This document shows, piece after piece, positions 47,791 through 58,025 of a DNA stretch of 64,000 nucleotides; position 1 is the stretch's first letter; each line of letters starts with the position of its first letter. This stretch comes from Ceratodon purpureus (Eukaryota > Streptophyta > Bryopsida > Pseudoditrichales > Ditrichaceae), in the NCBI GenBank assembly GCA_014871385.1, contig CM026422.1, forward strand, positions 14,084,127-14,148,126, given 5' to 3'. The notes below the pieces were generated by a model that made no database searches, was not told the origin of the DNA, and saw nothing but the letters and a program-made list of their open reading frames with translations. The translations under genes were made by a program, and so were the position numbers.

Positions 47791-49382
47791 TGCCATGACA
47801 TCGAATTGCTGGGGATCCTAACGAATGCGATGATGAGTCTTTGAGCCTTTTGTACTCGTCTCTACATCCAGTTTGAACTCCTTGATACCTATTCCCAAGG
47901 TGCTTCACACGTTGCTACCCCACTTTGCATGGTCACTAGTTGACCCTGGGGATCGCAATTTGCTTATATTCTGGATGCTGTGTTCTGGTTTGTAATTGGC
48001 AGAAAGTGGGTTTGATACTCTTGACTAGTGATTTCTGCATCTTTAGAACACCTACAGTCCAATGTACAGTACAGCTAAGTGTTTTTTGTATCGTTTTTCT
48101 TTAATTGCGGGCACAAGTCTGCTATGATCTTGTGAAGATCGTGAACAATTTTATGCGTATTTTGCATTGAAAAACCAGCAAATGATGGCTTTTGTAACGC
48201 TTTATTACTTTTTAAATATACATTTCGCTGGTACCGTTAAATCTCTTGCTTGTCTTCCACATCTTGGTCCATCCCAGTTGCTGTTGCTTGCCGTCACTGC
48301 TTTGCACCTGTTCCACAGTTTGGACTGTCTGTATGGAATATCCTCAGAGGAACAACAACTCCTCCTCAACTTCTGTCCCCCAAACTACCAACTCCCAAAC
48401 TTTATAAATATCCTCAGCAAATCTCCTAAATCCCAAGCACCACATCACGGATCCTGCTCTTGAAACTCCCCCATGTCATCAGAAAGACAGGAAGAAGGTG
48501 CAAAGCACACCCTCACCTCACCCAACCTCCCTCCCTCACTGGCCCGGTTCTGTTGCAGAGATTCTCGTGTCCAGCAGACTTACACAATCATGCTACACTT
48601 CACGAGAATCACGAGAAATCCTGTTGGCAGATCCTGCCCTGAAACGAAAACACGGAAGAGAATGCCCCTTGAGAGAAGCTTCCGGGCACAGACTTCGATG
48701 ACATTCCACTCTTCAGCACTGTTCAACGCTGTTCAATACTGTTCACAGAGCATGCACTCACTGATATGGCGACAAGTAAGCACTTCGTCACCACTTTGAG
48801 TCCCAAGTCATACACTTCTTTTCACTTACTCCAACTTCACCCACTTGACCCAACCCACTTGATCAAAGTAATCCGTAGTGTAGTAGTAGATGTGAATGCC
48901 TATGAAATTTGATTTTTTTGGTGATTTGATTTGATGTTTTTTTTGTATTGAATTTTGAACTAGTTTTAGTTGGTGTGAGGTGTTATGTTATATAAGTTGA
49001 TTTGTAGAGTGAGGGAGTCCAATAATGCTTAAAGTTGAAGTTTGGAGTAGAGAGGTGGAATTAATCCATGGAGTAGGTCAAAAGTGTTTTGACTCGGAGA
49101 GAGAAGAAGAGAGAGAGAGAGTTGAGCGAGGTGAAGACTATTCACAAAATTCGGATTTGAAATGGAAAAAAGGCTATTCTTGTTTTATATAGGTGGACAC
49201 CCAGTTAATATGGAGAACAAGTTAACTCTACAGTGATGGCTTGAATCCTAATTCTACCAATAAATAGTGTGAAAGAGGATATTTCAATTTAGGGTGGAAC
49301 AATACAACATATTCGTCACTTTTGACATGAATATTAATATTTTTTGGAAAATACAAGATTTATCACTCAAAAATCAAAATTC
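47791..49382. other. Intergenic region between ABI3-like and GET3-like genes
   Basis: A 108-codon plus-strand frame (48473-48799) has no recognised motif. Short CTGTTCAA-type triplicate repeats lie at 48715-48750. A GA run lies near 49100-49120. Confidence 0.4.
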
Positions 49383-49607
49383 GGTCCAGAATGACCCTAA
49401 ACTATTAGATGATGGACATAGGTACCCATCGGTTGTTTGCCGGGCTAAGGGGTTGACAGTTTGATTCCGATCGGCTGTAAAATCTCACATGTACCAGATG
49501 AAAACCCCGGCGATGGGTTGTGAAAGCAACTTGTCAGCTTTGCCGTGGATTGCAAAAAGTAATCCGTTGTGCTTTAAAATTAAAAAAAAAAAAAAAATAA
49601 AAAATAA
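49383..49607 (+). mobile_element. SINE-like element, copy 2
   Basis: This begins GGTCCAGAATGACCCTAAAC and is the same element as the minus-strand copy at 10755-10973. It contains GTTTGATTCCG where a polymerase III B box would be expected and ends in an A-rich tail (49576-49607). A short AAAATTC lies on both sides (49376-49382 and 49608-49614). Two independent copies with shared ends and A tails but opposite orientations define this as a family. Confidence 0.75.
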
Positions 49608-49821
49608 AAAATTCTGCGGTTTCCATTTTTTTAAGAAAAAAAACAAAATAAAAAAATCAAATGGGTCAAAACTAGCATAATATCACAACATTTTTTAAAA
49701 AAATTTGTCATCATAAAAAGTTCCGATATTCTTCCCTCTATTTTTAAATTTCCTTTGGACAAACTGCTATGGTGCTACAGAACTAGACTTTGATGACGAT
49801 GCAATATTCCCTAAAAGGACA

Positions 49822-49960
49822 GGGCCCAACAAAGGGCCCAACAAAAGGACATGGCCCAAAACATGAAGGACATGGCCCAAAGGGAAGGACAGGAATGAGA
49901 TGAAAATGGACAGGATAGTGACCAAACGTGCAGTGGGGACGATGAGCTTGTAACCCTAAC
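49822..49960 (+). promoter_or_regulatory. Site II motifs and telo-box upstream of the GET3-like gene
   Basis: Four GGCCCA motifs (49823-49828, 49835-49840, 49853-49858, 49873-49878; two extended to GGGCCCA) lie within 60 bp. They are followed by the telo-box AACCCTAA (49952-49959), 70 bp before the start codon. Site II motifs plus a telo-box are characteristic of plant housekeeping and growth-linked promoters. The combination suggests broad expression, strongest in dividing cells. Confidence 0.7.
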
Positions 49961-50028
49961 TTGGTTTTTGGGGATGGTCTGGGAGAGGAGGGTGACGAGG
50001 GAGTCGTGAGCTTGGACTGGGGGGAGCG

Positions 50029-51510
50029 ATGGCGGACCTGGAGGAGCTGCCAATGCCGGAGGCGAGCGTGCAGAATGTGCTGGAGCAGAAGGAGTTGAAG
50101 TGGATCTTCGTGGGGGGGAAGGGGGGAGTGGGGAAGACCACATGTAGTTGTATGCTGGCGACGTTACTGGCACAGGTGCGGGAGTCCGTGTTGCTGATCT
50201 CCACGGATCCGGCGCACAACTTGAGCGATGCGTTCTGCCAGAAGTTCACCAAGGCGCCGACCATGGTGAACGGGTTTAGTAACCTGTTCGCCATGGAGGT
50301 GGATCCGACTGTGGAGAGCGAGGATCTGGAGGAGCAGGCGGACGGGTTGGGTATGGGCGGGTTCGTGTCGGAGCTTGCGAATGCGATTCCTGGGATTGAT
50401 GAGGCGATGAGCTTCGCGGAGATGCTGAAGCTGGTGCAGACGATGGATTACAGTGTGATTGTGTTTGATACGGCGCCCACGGGGCATACGCTGCGGTTGC
50501 TGCAATTTCCGTCTACTCTTGAGAAGGGGTTGGAGAAGGTGATGAGCTTGAAGAGTAAGTTCGGAGGGTTGATTGGGCAGGTTTCGCGCATGTTTGGTGC
50601 TGGGGAGGAGTTCGGAGAGGATGCTTTGCTTGGGAAGGTGGATAACATCAAGGCCGTGATTGAGCAGGTGCGGGACCCTCAAACCCTAATCACAGAGTCG
50701 AGGAGTTTCAGTTCTTCATTGCACGTTCTGCGTTGGCTTTATATGAATTCGAAAAGTCTATGTCACATTTTTGAATCCGTCTTTGGATCTGAAAGATTTC
50801 TTTAGAGTTCAGGTTCATAATAAGCAAATTGTTTGGGTTTTGCATCTTCCTCACTGCAAGTGCACGTAGCTGTTCCCTGTTTTATGTCGACAATATCCTT
50901 CAACATTTTGAATGATATCATGAGAGAAAACTCAGGCTCAGTTATGGATGGTGGTGCATCAAGATTGATTGGTCACTTTTGAATGATGGCAGAAGAGTAT
51001 TTTGATGATGGAGAGGTTTGTTTAATGTAACAGGTCAATGAGCAATTTCGGAACCCCGATATGACAACTTTTATTTGCGTCTGCATACCTGAATTTCTCT
51101 CATTATACGAAACCGAGAGACTGGTTCAGGAGCTTGCTAGATTTGAGATTGATACACATAATATCATCATCAATCAAGTACTCTTTCAACCGGACGTTTC
51201 CGACTCCAAGTTACTACAAGCTCGTGTTCGGATGCAACAGAAGTACCTTGACCAGTTCCATGAGTTGTACGAGGATTTCCATATTACCAAATTGCCCTTA
51301 CTTCCGGAGGAAGTACGTGGAGTAGAATCCTTGAAATCGTTTTCGAAGAATTTGACCAAACCTTACATTCCTGAAGAAGGAAAGGAGGGCGTCGGTGCGG
51401 GGAGAATTCGGGAACTGGAAGAGGAGGTGGCGTCCCTGCGAGCTACCATGACGAGCTTGCAGTCAGAATTGGAGAAGCTTAGGGACGGACATAAAGCTCC
51501 AGAGAGTTGA
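50029..51510 (+). CDS. GET3: GET3/TRC40-type ATPase for tail-anchored protein targeting, two exons
   Basis: Exons 50029-50667 and 51034-51510 join in phase (IEQ|VNEQF) to 371 residues, a normal length. GET3 is a cytosolic homodimeric ATPase that carries tail-anchored membrane proteins to the ER receptor. The deviant P-loop [10 protein letters not shown] is at 29-38, switch [13 protein letters not shown] at 58-69 and switch [15 protein letters not shown] at 146-158. The conserved [14 protein letters not shown] segment lies at about 234-247. Methionine-rich helices that bind the client are represented by [14 protein letters not shown]. After NQVLFQPD the CxxC zinc motif of yeast and animal GET3 is absent. 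The C-terminus (about 335-366) is a heptad-like coiled coil. An open frame continues past the donor to 50805 and is intron. The single intron is 366 bp. This is the cytosolic (GET3a) type: no transit peptide is seen. Confidence 0.95.
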
Positions 51511-52814
51511 TGCTCATTTTAATTGGTGAAGTAGTAGGACCTGTGATTATTTATGGGAAGTGCATTCGATAGCCCTTCCTTGTCTGTAGATTTCTGCAGT
51601 ATCTCCATTGTATTTAGTGCTGTACCGTATTCCATAAATGCATTATGGGTGGACATTCTTCCAGTCTACCGTCTTTACGTCTATGCTCTAGTTACTTTCC
51701 GTATAATTCATGGATTTCTTCTCATGTTATTGCTGCATATGACCTTGCAGATATCTTGTATTTTCTGGTAGTCTATAGCAGTCTTAGTTTTTAGATTTCA
51801 ATTTGCTAAACTCTCTGATGTAATGGAGTAAAAGTCTCTGTTGAATTCCCAAAGTGCGCACTTCTACACGCCCTGTTTGCATCCAGGTGTTGTAAAATCT
51901 CTATTCTGTTGAAGGAGTATACCTTAACTGCATGTTCTAGATACACTTTGCAAAGAGTGCAGGCTCCTGTTAGACTAAGCCCATGTGCATCCAGATCAGA
52001 GTACGGTGATGCAGCCTTCGGATATTTTTTCCGTCAATGATAATTCTTCTGGAAGCGAATCGTAGAAGCTGAGGATCAAGCTGCTGCCGGCTCGCACTTA
52101 TAGACTGAAGTCCTTGAAATCTGGCACTTTGTTCTAATCTATAGATTGAGAATCTTAGGTACGGTGTACACCAAAAATCATGGGATCTAACCCAAAGATA
52201 CAAGATGTACCTTGTTCTTGAATGACAGCAGTGTAAACGGGTACCATCCTTGAAACAAGAGAATTATTAGTGCGTTTGAGCCCATACAGTAAAATAATAG
52301 TAATAACAAGATCGTTAAAGTCTAAAAATAATCATAAAATAAATTACACAAATCTTGGCTGTCTATATTTATTCTCTAAAAGTAGTCTATTTTTAGGTTC
52401 CAAGAATTTTGGAACCAAAAATTCCGGTTAGGCTTAAGAAATAGCAAGCTCCATGAAGTTTCTAAGGCATGACCTTTAGCTTTTGCAGCAAAGTCTTGTT
52501 TCTAAGATTAGAAATATTAATATATTATTTTTTCTTATAGATATTTTCAAAAAGATTCTTACAAACTTCAAACATATTATTTTGACATTGTATGAATAAA
52601 ATATGATTGTTTCAAATAAGATCCTAACAGCTTCAATTTCTGTCAGTAGCCCTCCCATGTTAAACACATGGGCTTGACAGCTTTTGATACTTGGTGAAAC
52701 ACAAAATTCTAAAGTGATATTGAATGCCTCAAATAATTGTTTCTAAATCTTTGTACTTATCTTCCAATCCATTTTTTAGGATAAAACAGTTTCTAAAGGT
52801 CCTACTCATCTAAT
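51511..52814. other. GET3 3' UTR and intergenic sequence
   Basis: The 3' UTR likely extends a few hundred bases (to about 51.8 kb). Beyond that the sequence is AT-rich and no gene is seen. Confidence 0.4.
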
Positions 52815-52960
52815 CAGCAACCATGTTTTTTTTTTTTTTTTTTTTGACACAAATCAAGGGAGGCCCTTAACTGCATTGAGAGGAAAAAGACACAGTTACA
52901 ACCCACCCCCGCCAGGTCCGGCGAGGGCGGGACAGACAGACAGACCAGCAACCATGTTTT
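52815..52960 (-). mobile_element. Short retroposon with poly(A) tail and 15-bp target duplication
   Basis: CAGCAACCATGTTTT occurs at 52815-52829 and 52946-52960. The 116 bp between them start with a T run (poly(A) on the minus strand), then GACACAAATCAAGGGAGGCC, and end in a GC-rich part with GACA repeats. On the minus strand the end GATTTGTGTC plus A-run has the GTGTC-A(n) signature of the other small retroposons here. It is a SINE or a strongly 5'-truncated LINE. Confidence 0.85.
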
Positions 52961-53052
52961 GAGACACGAAGATCGCGACTCTGTTTCTAACTTGTTCTGC
53001 CTGACCAAGTTAGAACAGAACAAGTTAGAAACAGTGTCGTCTTCGTGTTTCC
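52961..53052. repeat. Hairpin with 19-bp perfect core and imperfect outer stem
   Basis: The core arms are 52981-52999 and 53016-53034 (CTGTTTCTAACTTGTTCTG and its reverse complement). The outer arms (GACACGAAGA.. and ..TCTTCGTGT) extend pairing with a small bulge. The 16-nt loop ends in AAGTTAGAA, a direct repeat of part of the right arm. Confidence 0.85.
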
Positions 53053-53910
53053 AAAAAAAAAATCACAGAGCTTCAATGTTTCATTGTTTTCTCCTTCCCA
53101 TGAATCGAAGCTTGAAATTGATTCATGAATCGAAACCTGAAACTTGAAACTTGAATCTTCTTATTGAAAATGGGAATGCGAGGGTGCATCGAATAAAGGA
53201 AGCAATCAGTAACGACAATCTTGATTCTCAATCACGTTATGCATTCAGCAGGTCCCAGCCTTGTGAAGACATAATTTTTCGCATCGTCGACTGTAGAAAA
53301 TATTCAGACAAACTTCATGAAATACGTATTTCTTGGTTCACACTGTCAAACTGGATTGACAAATCACCTACTTCTGTCCTATTCAAAGTTCTATTCAACG
53401 AAACAAAAAGCCTTCACATGCTTCAAACTAGCAGCAACTCCTTAACTCGGAGCATAGCACTGGAGAATCCTTAAGCTATAGCGCTAATGCCAATGTCAGA
53501 AATTGTCACAGGTTGATCGTAGCTGCTGAAGCAGATGTCCTGAACTCCCATCAAGAAATTTTGGTCGATGAATTTCATGAACACCGTAGATCCGCTCTGC
53601 CCGGGTCCCAAACACTGGTATTCTTGTTGATGGATACTCATAAATCATTCCTGCCATAGGAGAAACTCAGCCCCTAGCTGACGATAACAATGGGTCCCCA
53701 CGACTCGGATTGTAGGGCACTCTTCATATTCTTCCATCCTTTGACGTCAATATCATACATATGGGGTTCACGGTTTGCCGTTGTGAGGAGATTCCGACCA
53801 GGACCTCGTTGCTGGCTTCTGCTGCAAATTCGATAACGCCGGCGACAGAAGCTGGAAAACGGTACAGTAATCCATTTGTGACTGGCAAAATTGGGTGGAA
53901 ACGGAGAGGT

Positions 53911-53975
53911 TGCAATGTTCTGTAATGCATGATGTCCCAGTGCATTACAGACATCATGCATTACAGAACATTGCA
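53911..53975. repeat. 25-bp perfect inverted repeat inside the broken gene
   Basis: Arms 53911-53935 and 53951-53975 are exact reverse complements. The 15-nt loop ends in TGCATTACAG, which is also a direct repeat of the right arm. It interrupts the coding sense of the surrounding minus-strand remnant. Confidence 0.95.
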
Positions 53976-54046
53976 CTGGTTGCCGCGTTTTCTACTGTTG
54001 GAAGAAACGACACAGCTGCGTTTGCAGCAAGCACCACTCGGACATA

Positions 54047-54067
54047 ATCTACATAAGTTATGTAGAT
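54047..54067. repeat. 10-bp palindrome with 1-nt centre
   Basis: ATCTACATAA, a single G, then TTATGTAGAT. It lies in the same broken gene. Confidence 0.9.
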
Positions 54068-54180
54068 CTGCGTTTGGGTGTTAAAGCATGACCCATGTGG
54101 GCACTCGGTGGTTCCGGCGGTGTATTGGCAGTCTCCTCCCACGTTCTGCTCGTGTCACTATAGAGTTAGTTGATGTTCGG

Positions 54181-55950
54181 CATTCTGTTCAAGGAGCAAG
54201 CGATACAATAAGCCCTTTGTTTTTCTCTTCTGGAAACGGGGTGTCCCCACATTGGCTCTAGAAGTGATTTTTATTTTTCGCTTATATGGCGACTGATACC
54301 CAAATCAAAGCCAATTGGGGTTGCAAAGTCCATTTTATTCACTCATCAATGTGGTGACAAGGTCTACGTATTTTTCATTCAATTAAGGAAACGAATTTTA
54401 TCATAAAAGCCTGTAAGGGGGTGACTGAGCTTTAGACTCTGGTAGAAATCTGGCTACTATATAGTAAATTTCAAAAATGAAATTTGGCTAGACTTACATC
54501 TTCAACGGCGAGGTTCTGGAGACAACTAATTAGTGAGCGTGAAATCTGGCGCCAACATGCACACTACACACACAGGTCGCACTGGGCGTGTTCCCTGGAA
54601 GGCGAAGGGGTTGTTTTCCTGTAAAGAAGAGCTCATTTCTCAATGAAACTGGGAATTGTCTCACTATCGGAAACTTTGGGACTTCCATTCTGCATTACAA
54701 GCCTTCAGGAAATATTGAGCAGTATTGTGTGAGAAATCATTATTTTATATTGTTATTCATAAACATATTTTGTGATTATTTAGTGTGCTGATAATGATTT
54801 TCAAAATAATTAAATTTCTCTGTTATATGCCATGATAGAATCAAATTCCTCACCGTTGTGTCACTTAAAACTGCTGTACCAGGGCGAAGAAGAGGTGACA
54901 ATTGTAACCAAGCTTCGAAGTGGAAGAGTAGTACATGTACTTAAGAGCTTACAGCATGGTAATAAACGACATGGAACGCCTAAAATGAACGCAAAATTTT
55001 CAAAGAGGGAGGAAGAATCCCCATGAAAGAAGAGAGGATGCGGATTTGAGATTTGAGATTGCGGATTTCTCACACAATACTAATTGCTACTACACAAAGC
55101 CACTGCTACTGAAGACTCATAAGGTATGTCTGCTCTCTAGAGTTCACCCACTTGGTGAAACACGAGTGATAAGTAATGCATTCAACGGTAAAGTCATGAA
55201 AAATTCTGGCCATACGTGTCCATAATCACCTTCCGATGCCCATCCAACTCATTCATCAAATTATTCTTCAGGAATTTCAACAGCGAGAAAAGCATCGATT
55301 GCTCATCCTGGATAGGACTCCAATCAGGTGTAGGGTTAGCAAGATCTGCAGTGTTTACACGAAGAAATTCGCCTCTCTGTACCAAGGTACGTTTCAATGT
55401 TTGGTTAGAGTGGAGAAACTGTCCCCAATTGAGGGGAATAATTTTTTTCTCGTTCAGTTGTCAGAAGGTCTGTCCGCTACTACCATTCAACGATGTCCAG
55501 ACTCTTTGCAGGGAATAGTAACATGGATCACTTGAGAGTGACATGGAAAAGAGTTTTGAGAGTGGACACAGGTGGGCAAATTTAGAGGTTGATATAGATC
55601 TATGGTTTTGCATAACGCTGAATCAAAGACCGTGCTAGAACCAGAAATTAGAGATCAAACATTGCAAACCTGTAGCTATGCCTCACCATAAATATTAGTG
55701 TTACAGTTTATTCACAGTTGTACTGTAAACTAAAGATGCTAGATAAATTTTACTTGCCAATTCCCCCATCATATTTACAATTGCTTATGCCCATATTCGC
55801 GAAGTTTAGTCACAAAATTGCCGTTGACAGCAATTCTGTTAAAATAAATGTATATGTATATCTTCGGTGTATACCATACCGATATTGATGCGAAATTGAG
55901 AATCCATAATCGAAGAGACATCAAGACAACAATGGTTTGACAGTCCAAGC
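54181..55950. other. Intergenic sequence with weak coding-like segments
   Basis: A minus-strand frame at 55194-55397 reads like protein (RVNTADLANPTPDWSPIQDE, then LLKFLKNNLMNELDGHRKVI) and ends at a normal stop, but I do not recognise it and see no partner exons. Nothing else is supported. Confidence 0.3.
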
Positions 55951-55954
55951 CCTG

Positions 55955-56577
55955 GATGGCACACTTTTATTAAACATTCGTGTCACAGATTGAGAAGACA
56001 GGAGATATAATACCCGTCAACTTTCAGCTACCGCCTCCTCGGACGCTAAACTAGCATCTCTAAAGAGAATAACACAGAATACCTGAGCGGCTTGCTAGAA
56101 CCACTTCGTAAGGTACTCCTTGTAGTACTAATTCTTCCTTAATAAATCTAACATGTGCCGGAAAACAAAGAAGACGGAGAAGAAAACCGTACACGTGCAA
56201 GCTAATGTATGTTGAGATCTATTCCTGCATAAGTTTACGTATACATGAATATGTTGATCACAAAGCCGGGTCTCTGCATCGCGCATGCTTAGCCGCATTA
56301 GGAACCTCTCAGGAAGCAAACAGTACATGATCCGCAAGTACTGCGCTCCCAGATGCTCTCTAACTCAAACTACCAAAAAAACAAAAAGAAAAATCTTTCT
56401 CCATGAGGTTAGCATGCGGAGACCAAGATCACTGACTCTTGCAACCGTCACAAAACTGCCAAAAAGGAGTCTAATGTACACATGTATGAATGTGACATCG
56501 TTTGAAATATGCGCCGCGCTTCAGATCTAAGGACCATAGGTGGGTGGACTGCCGACATAGAAACCAGAATGGATGAG
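55955..56577 (-). other. Probable 3' UTR/flank of the first expansin gene
   Basis: This region resembles 62700-63268, downstream of the second expansin gene. Shared blocks include GGCACA.TTTTTATT.AACATT, CACAGATTGAGA, AATACCTGAGCGGC and AGGTACTCCTTG. The tandem duplication therefore included at least 600 bp beyond the stop codon. Confidence 0.6.
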
Positions 56578-57577
56578 CTAGTACGCCATTTGGACTCTGG
56601 ATGTGTAAGTCGTCCCTGGTCGGAAGTACCCTGGGATCACCCCTTTCGCCACCACGGAGTGCCCATTCAGCCGAGACACTATCTTGATGTCCATCGGCCC
56701 CTTGAAAGGCTTCCCATCGTAGTTCTGCAGCATCCAGTTCGCGCCCCATGCGTGCTTCATTGGCATGAACTTGTACGAGTTTGCCATCTTGATGGACACG
56801 GCCCCGATGTCGCCAGGTCCGCCCACGTACTTGATCAGTACGCTCAGCCAGTATGGGCTCGATCCAGGGTCTACCCGGAAGGCAATGTTCTGGCCTTTGT
56901 ACTTGCACGGCACTCTCTTGTAGAGTACGTTGTACAAACCTCTGTTGCGAAGCTGACCGTCCTTCCCCGGCAGAGCCATGGCATTGAGAGCAGCTCCACT
57001 GAAATCGAAGGCCTTCTCTCCGGTGCTGCAATATGTGCCTCCTGGGCAAAAATCAGTCACCACCACCTGGGTGCCAGACGGATTGCACAGCCGGGGCCCA
57101 TTTTTGCTATCAGTGCATTTAACCTGGTAGCACTGTCCGCAACCGAGACCGTTTGCATAAATGGCAGGACTTCCCGCTACAATCTTAGGACCATAAGGTG
57201 TGCCAGCCAGCTTGGTGTAGCCACAGTTTCCTCCTGCACGAAAGAATTTAAATGAAGACCATCAATGTCATTCAAAACGAAAAGCTCCAACTTAAATTCT
57301 TCTCTTTTGTAAACAAGGAGATGCAAACGCCAATTGCTTAAAGCACAAACAAATTCAGAACTATACTATCGAGCGCTATGCAACCAGCATGAGGGTATTA
57401 CTGAGTGCAGAAGTTAAACATACCACTTGAGCCTTCGCCATAGGGATCACCATACCAGGTGCCGTGGCCGAATACCCAACCTTCATTGTAGCCTTGTTGC
57501 GCCCAGAACCCAGCCTGAGCAGCAGGCAGGCTCAACAGGCCCAAGAGTAGCAATGCCAGCTGAACCCTCACCGCCAT
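56578..57577 (-). CDS. EXPB: Expansin (EXPB-like), two exons
   Basis: On the minus strand exon 1 is 57577-57424 and exon 2 is 57233-56578 (GT/AG intron of 190 bp, in phase), giving 269 residues. Expansins are secreted and loosen cellulose-hemicellulose contacts without hydrolysis. A signal peptide is clear (MAVRVQLALLLLGLLSLPAA, cut after about residue 22). The GH45-like domain runs from HGTWYGDPYGEGSSGGNCGY through LGCGQCYQVKC to VVVTDFCPGG. The C-terminal CBM63-like domain includes SSPYWLSVLIKYVGGPGDIG and WGANWMLQ. KRVPCKY and GQLRNRGLY fit beta-expansins better than alpha-expansins. In the usual HFD motif the histidine is replaced (KAFDFSG), while the aspartates are kept. The next expansin copy lies 5.7 kb upstream in the same orientation. 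Confidence 0.93.
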
Positions 57578-57960
57578 GACACTCGATCAACTCTGTGCGA
57601 CAGTGAACTCTCAAGAGACACTGCAAGCAAAGTAGAACTGGAGCTGCACCAATATTAATTCTGCACTAGAGCATCATCTCTTAAACCTCTCCAAACGCAG
57701 GTCAACTCCACAGAAGAGCTTGCTCTACGATTGTGCACACCACAGCTGCAGAAGTTGGCGATGCAGGCATTGAATCAGGTGGAGCATTTATGCATCACAG
57801 TTGCCTCGGGGAGCTGCAGTGGTCTCGTTGAAGTAGCAATTTAGTGAAACTCACGACGTAAATTACTAAAGCATAATATATTTCACGTCATGTTCGACAA
57901 TTTGTATTTTGACGTGAAGAGCGCCAAATAGGTTAGAAGTCCACTCTTGGAGAATCCTAT
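57578..57960 (-). promoter_or_regulatory. Upstream region of the first expansin gene
   Basis: This is the putative promoter and 5' UTR on the minus strand. A CATAAATGC stretch (about 57790) is a weak TATA candidate, about 210 bp before the start codon. No stronger element is visible. Confidence 0.25.
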
Positions 57961-58025
57961 CATCCCGATGTCAAGTAAAGAATGAAGGTGATAGCTGATC
58001 CCATTGCTCTGATACCGGTTGACCT
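57961..58025 (-). other. Primer-binding-site-like sequence of an LTR retrotransposon
   Basis: On the minus strand, about 58007-58020 reads CCGGTATCAGAGCAATGG. This is close to TGGTATCAGAGC, the site complementary to initiator methionine tRNA that follows the 5' LTR of many plant elements. The neighbouring minus-strand frame (57960-58295) has no recognised gag motif and LTR ends were not found. Confidence 0.3.

Larger units (their letters stand above)
53474..54150 (-). pseudogene. Broken gene resembling Methyltransf_FA-domain proteins
   Basis: On the minus strand, protein-like segments occur in order but in different frames. First is GGDCQYTAGTTECPHGSCFN at 54140-53955. The second is LLYRFPASVAGVIEFAAEAS with VLVGISS at 53880-53790. 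The third is MYDIDVKGWKNMKSALQSES at 53760-53677. The last is EYQCLGPGQSGSTVFMKFID with GVQDICFSSYDQPVTISDI, ending at a stop near 53474. The order and the IGGW-like motif (here VKGWKNMKSA) resemble the Methyltransf_FA (farnesoic acid O-methyltransferase) domain, a ligand-type beta-sandwich despite its name. I judge this from memory of the family. Frame changes near 53775 and 53650, a stop in the first segment and a hairpin insertion at 53911-53975 make it a pseudogene unless these are undetected introns. Confidence 0.5.

Noticed and set aside
50668-50805. Extension of the GET3 frame past 50667
   Set aside because: It is intron: protein similarity to GET3 stops exactly at the donor and resumes at 51034.
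56471-57255. Long open frames on both strands over the first expansin (192 codons minus, 248 codons plus)
   Set aside because: They lie in other frames of exon 2. The same shadow frames recur at 63225-63946 over the second copy because the DNA is duplicated.
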